A stretch of DNA of 64,000 nt. Origin: Achatina immaculata (taxonomy: Eukaryota; Mollusca; Gastropoda; Stylommatophora; Achatinidae). Positions within the stretch are counted from its first letter, which is position 1. Every line of letters starts with the position of its first letter. The stretch lies in NCBI GenBank assembly GCA_009760885.1, contig CM019692.1, positions 52,884,355 to 52,948,354 of the forward strand, read 5' to 3'. The notes beneath the pieces were generated by a model. It was not told the origin of the DNA and made no database searches. It saw nothing but the letters and a program-made list of their open reading frames with translations. Below, piece after piece: positions 49,575 to 61,084 of this stretch. Both the position numbers and the translations under genes were made by a program.

Positions 49575-49640
49575 TCACACTCACACACACACATATAGAT
49601 ACACTATCTCGGATTTGTGTGTGTGTGTGTGCCTACGCAG
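49540..49640. repeat. (TC)n, (CA)n and (TG)n microsatellites
   Basis: Adjacent dinucleotide runs directly follow the stranded minisatellite unit. Confidence 0.85.
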
Positions 49641-49839
49641 TATATCGATATGTGTTACAAGAATTTGTAACTGATGTAAAGCACGTATCGTTAGTTCATT
49701 TTCTAGTCATGATTCCGTGTACTCTCTCCATCCATCTTCCTCTATGCCGCTCACTCTAGTTTCTGGCATCTTTAGGCAGTTCTTGTGCTGGCGAATAACT
49801 AGGATTTCTTATCATCGAACGACCACACCAGTTCATCCT

Positions 49840-50145
49840 TCAACTCCAATGTACTGCAGCCGGGGCGGTGGACAGCCAGGTCGGGACCCGGGGGGTTAGT
49901 TACTATCCCTTCGCTTCCCCCCGCCCCTATCCAAAATGGAAAGTAGATGAAAATTGGTCCAGTAGACCTACGTGCGTGCAGCAGAGAACAACAGACAGCA
50001 CATCACATTCTCCAGAGTTACACAACTCACTCAGGCAGAGGACCTGCCCAGGCCCCCTATACGGTAGAAGCTCCACGGTGATGCTGAAAACCTGAGACGA
50101 GCTGTGAAGAAGAAGAAGAAGAAGAAGAAGAAGAAGAAGAATGCT
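49840..50145 (+). mobile_element. SINE-like element with (GAA)n tail
   Basis: About 270 bp ends ACGGTGATGCTGAAAACCTG, AGACGAGCTGTGAAGAAG and a long (GAA)n run. The phrase CACGGTGATGATGAAAACCC and GAGACGACCTG recurs at 52376-52406, a second decayed copy. The (GAA)n tail is like that of element E, but the body is different. Confidence 0.5.
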
Positions 50146-52325
50146 GAACGATGAAGATTATAATCATTTAAAAAATATCAAGAAACTCGAGAGCATGTGG
50201 GATAGGACAACAATGCAATTTCTTCATTTTCTATGAAATGATGGATTCAAATTTTGCAGTTTAACAAATCAAAGTTCAAAGTTTGTGTGTGTGTGTGTGT
50301 ATGTGTTTTTAAAATGGAATCCATGACATAATTTTGCTATTGCAAGTCAAGTTCACTTTTATCATGCTCTGGCATATCAGACTTTTATTTATTTATTTTC
50401 TTTATTACTCGTGTTATCTTCCAAAAAGAATTTATGTCACCCTAGAGGATCTAGTACGTACAACTTCTGCCACATCATCTTTTTTGTTTTTTTTTTTTTG
50501 CTTCTTTTTTTTTCTTGCTAGAAGCTGTTCGTTGTGGGAGTGAGCGTCTATGAGCTTTTAGGATCATCATCATCAATCATCAACCATCATTATCATCATC
50601 ATCATCAATCATCATTATCATCATCTGTATTTTTCGTTGCGCAAGGGCCAGGTTTGGATGGAGCCATGATTTCTTCATCAATCACGTGACCTAGCTTCTG
50701 TTACTTGCCACATCTGAAACTCATGCTTTCAAGAATTAATCCTGAACGTTACGTGCTCTTTGCTTCTTTTTTTTTTCTTTGATGCATCTCCATCGCTTCT
50801 TAAAACTTTCTTTTCTTTTTAATTCCCAACATGTAAAACGTGTACCACCTGTAGAAGTATAGGGAATAGGGAGATAACTGTTGTTTTTTTTTTTACAGAA
50901 AGGGCAGTTATTATGATTCTCTTTTTGAACTTTTCCGTGATCGGTCGAGATCCATCTAGAACGTCACGTGGGCTGAGAAGCCCGTGATAGAGAATTGTGG
51001 GAGAGACTGAGTGGGTAGTCAGTCTACTTTAGGATGTGTACCTGAGTGGGTGGTTTTTGTAATGTCTCTGTCGAGAGAATGGAAGTTTATATCTGTTACT
51101 GGAGTTGTGGAAGTATGAATGGACTCTCTATGTGGCAGGGCAAACCTGCCGACGGTCAGAATATCGTCATCACCATCTTCATTTTCATCCAGTTCATCAA
51201 TAAAAGCTCATGTCAAGTGATATGCAGGACTGGCTTGACTTCTGTATCGGTGTGTTGCCAACTTAAGGACTGAAAGAGCCTGGAAGTGAAGTGGATGGCT
51301 GGAGACAGTGGATAACTAATCCAGAAACACTCCGCAAACACGGCCTCATCTAGTGCCCCGACATTCTATTCAGTAACAAAAATAGTACCACAATAAACAC
51401 TGCGGCATATATCTTTTCACACCTTCATTGTTTTATTTCAATATTTTTGTCATTTATTCTAAGTCCACGCATATAAAGGTACAAAATAAACCAAAACATG
51501 GACTTTAAATGGACTTTTCTACATTCTAATACGCAAGATCCAAGTGAAATATGAAGTCTGAAAAAGAAAATATACGTATGCTACTTACTCGCTTTTGGAC
51601 TGTTACTTCGTTCCAGAAGCGCCTTAACACTGGGTTGGTAAATGATAAAAACTATTACAGGATATTAAACTGTCACTTTGTATGTCAACGTCAGGCAGGT
51701 GATAGCAACGCATTCAGTAACTTCCGTGGTATGGTAAGTAGCGCAGGTAGGGGCTGATATCTTTCGACCTGCCAAACGAGATATGGGGGGGGGGGGGGGG
51801 GAAGGAGAAGAAGTCTACCTTGTTACTCGCAGGTTCTGTGAGCACGTGACATTGAAATCACGTGGTCAGATTTGACCATTCTGCGCGCGCGTTTGCAGGA
51901 GGTCATGTTGAACTTAAGTAGGCAGGATTTAACGTTACGGATATAATTTCACTGAAAGGATGTTGCGAATGTTTTTATGTTTCTAACGAATTTGTGAAAT
52001 TTTTAGTCCTTTTAATTTTAGGAGCTAGGCCGCTAGAAGGCGGTACAGTTGTCAAAGTCGGCTAATCGGAGCTGCCCATTATTGTAACCCACCTCTTCGT
52101 GGTGTTGCAAGTAAGAGACCGTTGAACTCGGTCAGTCTAGTTAACTGTTTTAAGAGTTGGATGTGTTTGTCCATGGTGGTGGAGGCTACAGATAAGTCGA
52201 CTTCTTGGATCGCCAGGAGACTCCCGTGGAAGATATTGTAAAATGTATGGCGAATAACGGTTTGTTTTTTTTTAAGTGTCTTAGACTCAGTGATTGGTCT
52301 GTCAAGACTGTGAACTGTGCCACTT
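50146..52325. other. Intergenic, no gene recognised
   Basis: It includes a (TG)n run near 50283-50301, an (ATC)n-rich stretch at 50563-50622, T-rich runs, a poly(G) run at about 51786-51801, and a CpG-rich spot TTCTGCGCGCGCGTTTGCAG near 51880. That spot sits among CACGTG motifs and could be a distal promoter for synaptotagmin. Open frames here are short and unrecognised. Confidence 0.45.
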
Positions 52326-52654
52326 TGAAGAACTAATCAGAGTGATGGTTGTCGCTGTCATCATGTGAAGTTCTACACGGTGATGATGAAAACCCGAGAC
52401 GACCTGCCATATTTGTGAGAGAGACCGGTGCTGATGTCTGAGGGGACGAATAAGAAGAATACTGAAGGGAGATTATAATCATAAATTGTGAAGAAACACT
52501 GGGGTAGTGTACAGCAAGAGGGAGATAATCTACGTGGGTGTGTGTGTTAAAATTTTTTATTTGTTCTTCCAAATCAAGGATTCGTGTGATAACAGTTTGG
52601 GTTTTTTTTTTTTTTGGTGTTCTATCTCTCTAGTAGTACTTTATCTCTTGCAGC

Positions 52655-52655
52655 G

Positions 52656-52688
<33 letters not shown>

Positions 52689-52710
52689 TCTCTCTCTCTC
52701 TCTCTCGTAC
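52655..52710. repeat. (GC)n(AC)n(TC)n compound microsatellite
   Basis: Successive GC, AC and TC dinucleotide runs. No coding meaning. Confidence 0.85.
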
Positions 52711-52898
52711 TTCCTCTTTCCAAAGATGTACATGAATTTGTTTTGGCATTTCCTTCTCTTTCTCTACTACCGGAGTCCGTGTTCGAATCTCAGGTAATTC
52801 TCTTGTGATGTTTCTTTCTCTCACGTCTCATTAAAGTGCTTTGTCTACGATTTTTTTCAAGGTCTAATCCTACAAAACTGTGTTTTCTTACTTTACAG

Positions 52899-52937
<39 letters not shown>

Positions 52938-54497
52938 CCTTAAGTGCCCAGGGCACATGGGGCTTCCGCAAGGGTTTTCCACAAATGCCTGTCCTTCGCC
53001 TTTTCTTCTACTCTTGCCCAGGTGAGCCCTCTATTGCTCAACATTCTTTCTGTTGTTCTTCTCCATGTCTCTTTTGGTCTACCCTTACTTCTGTTCCCCT
53101 ATGGTGTCCATCTTAGTGCTATTTTTGGTAGTGAGTTGTCAGTCATTCGGAGCACATGTCCCAACCATCGCCAGCGTCTTTCCTCAATAATTGTTGTCAG
53201 TGGCTTCAGGTGCATTTCTGCCAATAAGATGTTATTTATTATGGTGTTTGGCCAAAATATTTTTTTTAATTCTTCGTAAAAATTTAGTCTGGAAAGAATT
53301 CAACTTGTTTTCTATGGTTTTGGTGATTTTCCAGCATTCACTTCCATAGAGTAGTACACTTAGGACATTACTCTTAAATATCCTGATTTTCGTATTTATA
53401 CTTAGTTTTTTTAAATTTCCATATAGTCTGCAGCATTGCAAAAGCCTGGTTTGCTCTAGTAAGTCTGCTGTTGATGTCCTCTATGCTGTCTCCATTTTCT
53501 ACTACTCTACTACCAAGGTATACAAATTCGTTGACCTCCTCCACTAACTTGCTGTCTACTCTCAGTACATTTCTATTGTTCACATATTGCTTCATTAACT
53601 TTGTCTTTCCTACGTTGATCTTTAGTCCTATGTTGTTTGCATTCTGAGTTAGCTTGTTTATTTTATCTTGCATTTCTTTGTGGCTGCTTGATAGTAGACA
53701 AATGTCGTCCGCAAAGTCAAGGTCCTCCAGCATTGTGTCAAGGGTCCATTGTAATCCTCTGCTTTTGTCTGATGTTGCCTCCTTCATTAACCAGTCTACT
53801 GCCAAGATAAATAATGTTGGTTATAGTACACATCCCTGTTTCACTCCTGTGTGTACCCTAAAGCTGCTGGAGGTATGTTCTCCACAGATAACTTTGCACT
53901 GAAAACCCTCATATTGATTACATTTACTATCTTATGGGGGGGGGGCCATGCCATCTTAGGATTTTCCGCAGTGCATCTCTGTTGACACTGTCAAAGGCTT
54001 TCTCAAAATCTATGAACAATGCATATGTTGTGCTATGCCACTCATTTGCGTGTTCTAATATTTGTCTAAGTACAAATATGTGGTCTATGCATGATCTTCC
54101 TTTCCTAAATCCTGCCTGCTCTTTCCAAAGTTTTTCCTCAAGTGATGGTACAATTCTGTTGATGATTATTCTGCAAAATACTTTACTGGTGAGTGGCAGT
54201 AGGGTAATGCCTCTCCAGTTCCCGCAATCTCTGAAGTCACCCTTCTTTGGTAGTTTTACTATAAGGCCAGTTTCCCACTCCTCTGGAGCTTTTTCCAGAT
54301 TCCAGATTTGTTGTAGTATCCGGCAGAGTTGTTTTGGTGTTTCTGTTTCATCTGCTTTCAACATCTAAACAATCACTTCATCTTCACCTGGTGCCCTGTC
54401 TAATTTTAGGTTCTTTATCACCTCATTTACTTTACTTATTGTTATTGATCCTGTATTGATGTTTAGTTCTGTTTTTGCTTCAAGTATGTCTATTGTT

Positions 54498-56691
54498 GTA
54501 GCAAAAATAAAACTAAAACTAAAATTAAGGAAAGCCAGAATCGGAGAACACAGAAAGATACATTTTGATACAAGAAAACTGATAGACCAGCAAACAAGAA
54601 ATGAATTCTCAATAATACTTAAGAACCGCTTCTGTGTCCTACAAGACGAAGCAGAAATGTCCATATTAGAGTTCAATAAAACACTACAGGAAACAGCAAA
54701 AGAGGTGCTGGGATATCGGAAAAGGAGAAAAGAGGAATGGATAAGTGAGACCACATGGGAAAAGATAGAGCAAAGAAAAGAAATCAAGAAAAAATTACTG
54801 AACACCAAATCACAACGGCTTAAAGAACGAGTTTTAAGTAATTATGCACAAAAAGACAAAGAAGTGAAGGAATCATGCCGTCGAGATAAACGTCAGTATT
54901 ATGACAACTTAGCAGAGACAGCAGAGAAAGCAGCATATACAAATGACATGAAAACCATATATAAAATCACAAAGCAGATGACAGGTAACTTCAATACAAG
55001 ATGTGAAAGTGCAGTAAGAACACAAATGGACAACTGGTCAGTGGAGAAAGAGAAAAAATTGAAAGATGGAGGGAACACTTTAACACCCTACTAAACAGAA
55101 CACAAGCAGCACAAGCAATAGATATACCTGAAGCAAAAGCGGAACTAAACATCAATACAGGACCAATAACAATAAATGAAGTAAAAGAGGCGATAAAGAT
55201 GCTAAAATCAGACAGGGCACCAGGTGAAGATGAAGTGACTGCTGAGATGCTGAAAGCAGAAGAAACAGAAACACCAAAACAACTTTGCCAGATATTACAA
55301 CAAATTTGGGATTTAGAAAAAGCCCCAGAGGAGTGGAAAACTGGTCTTATAGTAAAACTACCAAAGAAGGGTGACTTCAGAGATTGCGGGAACTGGAGAG
55401 GCATTACCCTACTGCCACTCACTAGTAAAGTATTTTGCAGAATAATCATCAACAGAATTGTACCAACACTTGAGGAAAAACTTCGGAAAGAGCAGGCAGG
55501 ATTTAGGAAAGGAAGATCATGCATAGACCATATATTTGTACTTAGACAAATATTAGAACAGGCAAATGAATGGCATAGCACAACATATGCATTATTCATA
55601 GATTTTGAGAAAGCCTTTGACAGTGTCAACAGAGATGCACTGTGGAAAATCCTAAAATGGCATGGCCTCCCCCATAAAATAGTTAATGTAATCAAAGCCC
55701 TATACGAGGGTTTTCAGTGCAAAGTTATCTGTGGAGAACATACCTCCAGCAGCTTTAGGGTACAAACAGGAGTGAAACAGGGATGTGTACTATCACCAAC
55801 ATTATTTATCTTGGCAGTAGACTGGTTAATGAAGGAGGCAACATCAGACAAACGCAGAGGATTACAATGGACCCTTAACACAGTGCTGGAGGACCTTGAC
55901 TTTGCGGACGACATTTGTCTATTATCAAGCAGTCACAAAGATATGCAAGATAAAATAAACAAGTTAACCCAGAATGCAAACAACATAGGACTAAAGATCA
56001 ACGTAGGAAAGACAAAGTTAATGAAGCAAAATGTGAACAACAGAAATGTACTCAGAGTAGATAACAAGTTAGTGGAGGAGGTCAACGAATTTGTATACCT
56101 TGGCAGCAGAGTAGTAGAAAATGGAGACAGCACAGAGGACATCAACAGCAGACTTACTAGAGCAAACCAGGCTTTTGCAATGCTACAGAATATATGGAAA
56201 TCAAATAAACTAAGCATAAATATGAAAATCAGGATATTTAAGAGTAATGTTCTAAGTGTACTACTCTATGGAAGTGAATGCTGGAAAATCACCAAAACCA
56301 TAGAAAACAAGTTGAATTCTTTCCAGACTAAATGTTTACGTAGAATTAAAAAAATATTTTGGCCAAACACCATAAGAAATAACATCTTATTGGCAGAAAT
56401 GCAGATGAAACCACTGACAACAATTATTGAGGAAAGACGCTGGCGATGGTTGGGACATGTGCTCCGAATGACTGACAACTCACTACCAAAAATAGCACTA
56501 AGATGGACACCACAGGGGAGCAGAAGTAAGGGTAGACCAAAAGAGACATGGAGAAGAACAACAGAAAGGATGTTGAGCAATAGAGGGCTCACCTGGGCAA
56601 GAGTAGAAAAAAAGGCGAAAGACAGGCATTTGTGGAAAACCCTTGCGGAAGCCCCATGTGCCCTGGGCACTTAAGGTTCAGAGAGAGAGAG
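54498..56691 (+). mobile_element. LINE-A nested copy with perfect 12-bp TSD
   Basis: A plus-strand LINE-A is truncated at the end of its endonuclease (KIKLKLRKARIGEHRKI) and complete at the 3' end with a (GA)n tail. ATGTCTATTGTT flanks it at 54486-54497 and 56692-56703. One frameshift near 55060-55095 separates the upstream linker from a long open reverse-transcriptase frame. The intact flanks and open RT suggest a recent insertion. Confidence 0.95.
55199..56674 (+). CDS. LINE-A reverse transcriptase, C-terminal open frame (491 codons)
   Basis: The frame holds the RT blocks in order: [77 protein letters not shown] with the catalytic Asp pair, and [10 protein letters not shown] post-RT region follows with [11 protein letters not shown], a zinc-free thumb/connection and [12 protein letters not shown], ending APCALGT. 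It belongs to the RTE-like group of non-LTR retrotransposons. The ATG at 55199 is merely the first in the frame, since the natural protein begins upstream. Without its endonuclease this copy cannot move on its own. Confidence 0.9.
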   Translation: MLKSDRAPGEDEVTAEMLKAEETETPKQLCQILQQIWDLEKAPEEWKTGLIVKLPKKGDFRDCGNWRGITLLPLTSKVFCRIIINRIVPTLEEKLRKEQAGFRKGRSCIDHIFVLRQILEQANEWHSTTYALFIDFEKAFDSVNRDALWKILKWHGLPHKIVNVIKALYEGFQCKVICGEHTSSSFRVQTGVKQGCVLSPTLFILAVDWLMKEATSDKRRGLQWTLNTVLEDLDFADDICLLSSSHKDMQDKINKLTQNANNIGLKINVGKTKLMKQNVNNRNVLRVDNKLVEEVNEFVYLGSRVVENGDSTEDINSRLTRANQAFAMLQNIWKSNKLSINMKIRIFKSNVLSVLLYGSECWKITKTIENKLNSFQTKCLRRIKKIFWPNTIRNNILLAEMQMKPLTTIIEERRWRWLGHVLRMTDNSLPKIALRWTPQGSRSKGRPKETWRRTTERMLSNRGLTWARVEKKAKDRHLWKTLAEAPCALGT

Positions 56692-57686
56692 ATGTCTATT
56701 GTTTGTGCTGCTTGTGTTCTGTTTAGTAGGGTGTTAAAGTGTTCCCTCCATCTTTCAATTTTTTCTCTTTCTCCACTGACCAGTTGTCCATTATGTGTCC
56801 TTACTGCACTCTCACATCTTGTGTTGAAGTTACCTGTCATCTGCTTTGTCATTTTGTATATGGTTTTCATGTCATTTGTATATGCTGCTTTCTCTGCTGC
56901 TTCTGCTAAGTTGTCATAGTAGTGACATTTATCTTGACGGCATGATTCCTTCACTTCTTTGTCTTTTTGTGTATATTTACTTAAAACTTGTTCTTTAAGC
57001 CTTTGTGATTTGGTGTGCAGTAATTTTTTCTTGATTTCTTTTCTTTGCTCTATCTTTTCCCATGTGGTCTTGCTTATCCATTCCTCTTTTCTCCGTTTCC
57101 AATATCCCAGCACCTCTTATGCTGTTTCCTGTAGTGATTGAACTCTAGTATGGACATTTCTGCTTCGTCTTGTAGGACACTGAAGCGGTTCTTAAGTACT
57201 ATTGAGAATTCATGAAGATCTTCTTTACCTGACCATATTATTGTATCTTCTGTGTGCTGTGTTGTTAATTTCCTTCTGCCTTGTCCTGTCCATCTTGCTT
57301 CTTGTATTCCTAATATGTCTAGTTTGTATCTGTGCATTTCCTTGATGGTTTGTGCTAGTTTTCCAGTCTGGTTAAGTGTTCTTACATTCCAGCTGCCTAT
57401 TTGCATCTTGTGTTTAGGTTCCAGGAGGTCTGTAGTTGGGCTGGGGACTTCCAGTGGCTGGCTTTCATCCACAACCTTCATGGGCTCAGTTTCCTGATAA
57501 GCATTTCTCCTTTCACCTGCATTTGTTTTTTCCCTTGCTTCTGTTTCTGTAGCAGTCTGATAGTCTTTTACCAGATAGGGTTGCTGGTCCTATGTCGAAC
57601 CCGCCTTAGTTGCCTTTTACGATCATGCGTGGTAGGGAGATAATCTACCAATCACTCACAAACAGTGGGTGGTGTAAACTGACAGG

Positions 57687-57795
57687 GAGATATTCTTAAT
57701 TTAAGATGCAAGATGTCAAAAATAAAGAGAGAAAAAAATGAATATATAATTTTGACTTAAAACTACGCCAGGATTTTTAAACTATATAATTTCTG
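57687..57795. repeat. ~105-bp direct repeat, copy 1
   Basis: It starts TATTCTTAATTTAAGATGCA and runs through AAAACTACGCCAGGATTTTT to ATATAATTTCT. Copy 2 at 59651-59755 differs at only a few positions. The two lie about 1.96 kb apart in the same orientation. Confidence 0.9.
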
Positions 57796-57976
57796 AAAAC
57801 TTTTTTTTTTGTGGGTTTGTTCGTCTAATGAAATTTTCTAGGTCTGAACACAACAGACTGTTTGTCCACGCAGTTTTTCCTTACAGACTTTTGTAAAACT
57901 CCATCCGAGATACAAATTCCGTGTCTACCTGATGAACGAAGTGCAGCTCTAGAGGGCCCTAGATTAAGCTACACTT

Positions 57977-58180
57977 ATCTTGTGACCTTCTACTAGTCAG
58001 TTTAGTTAACATCAGTTACGGTGACCTTCTACTAGTCAGTTTAGTTAACATAAGTTACGGTGACCTTCTACTAGTCAGCTTAGTTAACATCAGTTACGGT
58101 GACCTTCTACTAGTCAGTTTAGTTAACATCAGTTACGGTGACCTTCTACTAGTCAGCTTAGTTAACATCAGTTACACCCA
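57977..58180. repeat. 39-bp tandem repeat, about 5 units
   Basis: The unit is GGTGACCTTCTACTAGTCAG then TTTAGTTAACATCAGTTAC, nearly identical across units. Confidence 0.92.
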
Positions 58181-58199
58181 GGGTACTGACACAACCAGA

Positions 58200-59650
58200 G
58201 CTTATGATTACTACTGCTGGAGGAGTTACTTGCTAACATCTGTAGATATTGTTTACTGCTGTTACTGTAAATGTTTGTCTACTGCTGCTACCTGTAGACA
58301 TGTTCACTGATGCTAAAGTGGATGGTTTCTGAAGCTGTTGTAGATGCAGTTTGCTGCATCAATTCCAGATGTTTTTTTTTAAATGGTACTGTAGATTTTT
58401 CTTCATCCTATTGTAGATATTGTTTGTGTTTGTTGATGCTAATGTAGATCTGTCTTCACGCTATTGTAGACATTGTTTGTTGATGCTTTTATGGATGTTG
58501 CTTAATTGTTGCTATTTTAGATGTTGCAGCACTTGTCCCTGCTACACAAATTCACAGGAAACATAATACATCCAAAAAATATTCAGTCATCATCATCATG
58601 AGACTGTCACAAGAGCCCCTACTTCTACTGCATCCCATATCTGGCAAAGTAAAGGCACGGACATCAAACAAAGTGAATGTGATGAAAACACACAACAGAA
58701 CTAGACAACAAAATTTTTTGCATACAATCAATAAAGCCACAAGACTGAAGAAATCAATGCATACAGTACATTTCACTAGTCATCTTTGCTCTCAAATATT
58801 TCCAAGTATGAAGTGAAGGATTATTTTCCATACTAAAAACATAGAAACTTAAATTTAAAAAAGCCTTTCTAAATGCTAATTTTTTTATTGCTATAAAAGA
58901 TATCACAATTTGTTCACATTCTCCCCCCCACCCCCCAAATGTTATACATACAACACTGTTTTCTTCCAAATGTTAAAGTTACTTTTTTTTTAAAGCAGAT
59001 GTCAAAATCTTCACTTTTTCTTCCATATGTTAAAATCTGACATGTTTTTGTCACACAAATTTAGGAAACAAAAATGTTCTCTTCTGTTCTCGTGATGATT
59101 CTGACATCATGTTTTCATGCTCCAGATCAGCTGCTGAACTCGCTGATTTGACCACCGTATGCCCCTCTGAAGACTATTTCATAACAGCTGATATGCTTCT
59201 GAACTCAACTAGCCTAGAGCAAATGAAGATCTCCTTAAGTAAGCAAATCTGAAGAGGACAGTCATTCACTGAAATAGATATCACCACAACACATACTTCT
59301 GTGAATGTTTGCGTGTCCACATAATTCAAGTTAAGTGTGACAAATGACAAAAAGTTATACATACTGACACTAAGTGGACAAGTTTATAAACATCTACAAA
59401 AATAGAATCTGACACATTTATGGTAAAATATTTAAACTTCTACTTTTTGATAAAGTCTACTTATTAAATGATTTTTTAAAAAAAGTATCCAGCAAAACAA
59501 AGTGCTTTTGGTTGCTTGTAAAGGTAGAACATCACTCGCAAAAAAAAAGCACTTTAGAAAATAGAAAATATGGATTGCACAAGATATGAAACAATAAATT
59601 ATGGTTCTCCAATACAAAATGGATTGGCAATGAAACTGAACATCAGAAGT
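58200..59650. other. Intergenic: TGTAGAT-rich degenerate repeat, then nothing recognised
   Basis: From 58215 to 58530 irregular iterations of GCTRYTGTAGATRTTGTTTG occur. The rest is AT-rich and may include the myosin VI 3' untranslated region on the minus strand. No polyadenylation site is assigned with confidence. Confidence 0.4.
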
Positions 59651-59755
59651 TATTCTTAATTTAAGATGTAAGATGTCAAAAATAAAAAGAGAAAAAAATG
59701 AATATATAATTTTGACTTAAAACTACGCCAGGATTTTTAAACTATATAATTTCTC
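59651..59755. repeat. ~105-bp direct repeat, copy 2
   Basis: Partner of 57687-57795. No LTR-like TG..CA ends or coding sequence lie between the copies, so this is not an obvious LTR element. Confidence 0.9.
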
Positions 59756-60379
59756 TTTATCACGCATTTTTTGTTTTGTTTTTAGGATGGCAAAAGAGTC
59801 GATAAAAGGGACGAATTATTCTAAACTTAAAAGAAAGATCATGTGACAAAACGTGTGACAGATGTTAAGAATGATCACGGCAAGAGGGTATTTTACAACT
59901 GATATACCCAAGACAAAATCAATACAATATGTTCAAAAAGTACAAATAATGACAGCTACGGCACTATCTTGTGCTTAAATTGAAATCTGAAAGACGGACA
60001 TTGTCATTTTTCTCTTTGTTTTTCTCTCATGTTTGCTTCACTGTTGCCTGTATTTACTCATTCTGTCTTGCGTTTCACTGAGTTTTTCACATGAGCACGG
60101 CACAAGTATCACTTCTGTGGTACATGCTCTTCAACCACACAGAGACTGCCTAAAAAGTGCATATAAAATTCTACAGAACTTTCTAACAAGTACGTACTTT
60201 CCATGCATAGAAAATCTGAATGTTTTATTTTTAATTTGTTGAAAAAAGTTTGGTGAACTAAAGAAAATAAGACTGTTCCCATTAAGTCTGGAAAAGTCAA
60301 GAGATGTAACTGAAAAAAAAAGAAGTCAGGAGATGCAATTTAATTTAAAAAGGAAAAAAGTGTTGGCCCCTTGTACTCT
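59756..60379. other. Intergenic, no feature recognised
   Basis: AT-rich DNA downstream of myosin VI. Small frames on both strands at 60033-60300 overlap and have no family. Confidence 0.45.
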
Positions 60380-60389
60380 GTTCAGCACA

Positions 60390-60660
60390 GGCAATCTAAA
60401 ACAGTTAATTGTGGATTGTGTCATCTCTTGGTCTCATGTACTGTGTACACTCTAGGAATCTAAAACAGTTAATTGTGGATTGTATCATCTCTTGGTCTCA
60501 TGTACTGTGTACACTCTAGGAATCTAAAACAGTTAATTGTGGATTGTATCATCTCTTGGTCTCATGTACTGTGTACACTCTAGGAATCTAAAACAGTTAA
60601 TTGTGGATTGTATCATCTCATGGTCTCATGTACTGTGTACACTCTAGGAATCTAAAACAA
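60390..60660. repeat. 64-bp tandem repeat, about 4 units
   Basis: The unit contains AATCTAAAACAGTTAATTGT, GGATTGTATCATCTCTTGGT and CTCATGTACTGTGTACACTC. Units are almost identical. Confidence 0.93.
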
Positions 60661-61084
60661 CAAATTATGTACTGTAAAGGCTGTATAAAATATGTCACTG
60701 TGACCAGTCCCTTCTTAAACCCAGGACTCTCTGGTATGTCAGTCTCAACATCAAATTCTGAGACACCATCTGGAATGTTTTAAGTCTGGGAACATTTCAA
60801 TAACAACAACGTTAACAATAAAATGGGAGACAGCTCAATCCACTGCAAAACAAACAACTATTGCAGAGATCAGGGACATTATGTGGTTATTTGTCAATAA
60901 ATGGATCACATAATTCCAGTCTAACAAAGGATGAAATACACATATGACTACAACTAAACTATATTATTGTCAGGCCAAGAATTTGGTTATCCTTTCCATG
61001 ACAGATCTGAAAAAATCTGGATAGTGGATCCACGTCAGGCAAACTACAATATAAATATTACACCTGCCACCAGAACAATAAGGC

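Larger units (their letters stand above)
44934..51864. promoter_or_regulatory. CACGTG-rich region upstream of synaptotagmin exon 1
   Basis: Exact CACGTG motifs occur at 44934, 45138, 45153, 45630, 45686, 45702, 47917, 50683, 50965, 51843 and 51859. That is eleven in about 7 kb, where about two are expected in random sequence of equal base composition. CACGTG is the core E-box for bHLH-ZIP factors. Regulation of synaptotagmin is inference from position only, and other copies occur elsewhere in the window. Confidence 0.35.
52905..57640 (-). mobile_element. LINE-A (RTE-like) outer copy, split by a nested LINE-A
   Basis: The minus-strand element has a (GA)n tail at 52905-52934, reverse-transcriptase sequence from 54364 down to 52930, and its 5' part at 57640-56704. 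The 5' part has the endonuclease start IGSWNVRTLNQTGKLAQ and LDILGIQEARWTGQG, as in RTE-type APE endonucleases. Most of the endonuclease is then deleted (it jumps from SGKEDL to FSIVLKNRF). The reverse transcriptase has FADDICLL, but stops interrupt it (for example near 54365). The protein reads smoothly across the insertion point (AQTIDI then LEAKTEL). Confidence 0.92.

Noticed and set aside
54991..55695. 234-codon minus-strand frame, and similar frames at 42486-43868, 53934-54368 and 56266-56670
   Set aside because: Antisense of LINE-A reverse transcriptase. The sense strand has the RT motifs.
57687..59755. Solo or paired LTRs of a retrovirus-like element
   Set aside because: The repeats lack terminal TG/CA, there is no primer-binding or polypurine site, and no gag-pol sequence lies between them.
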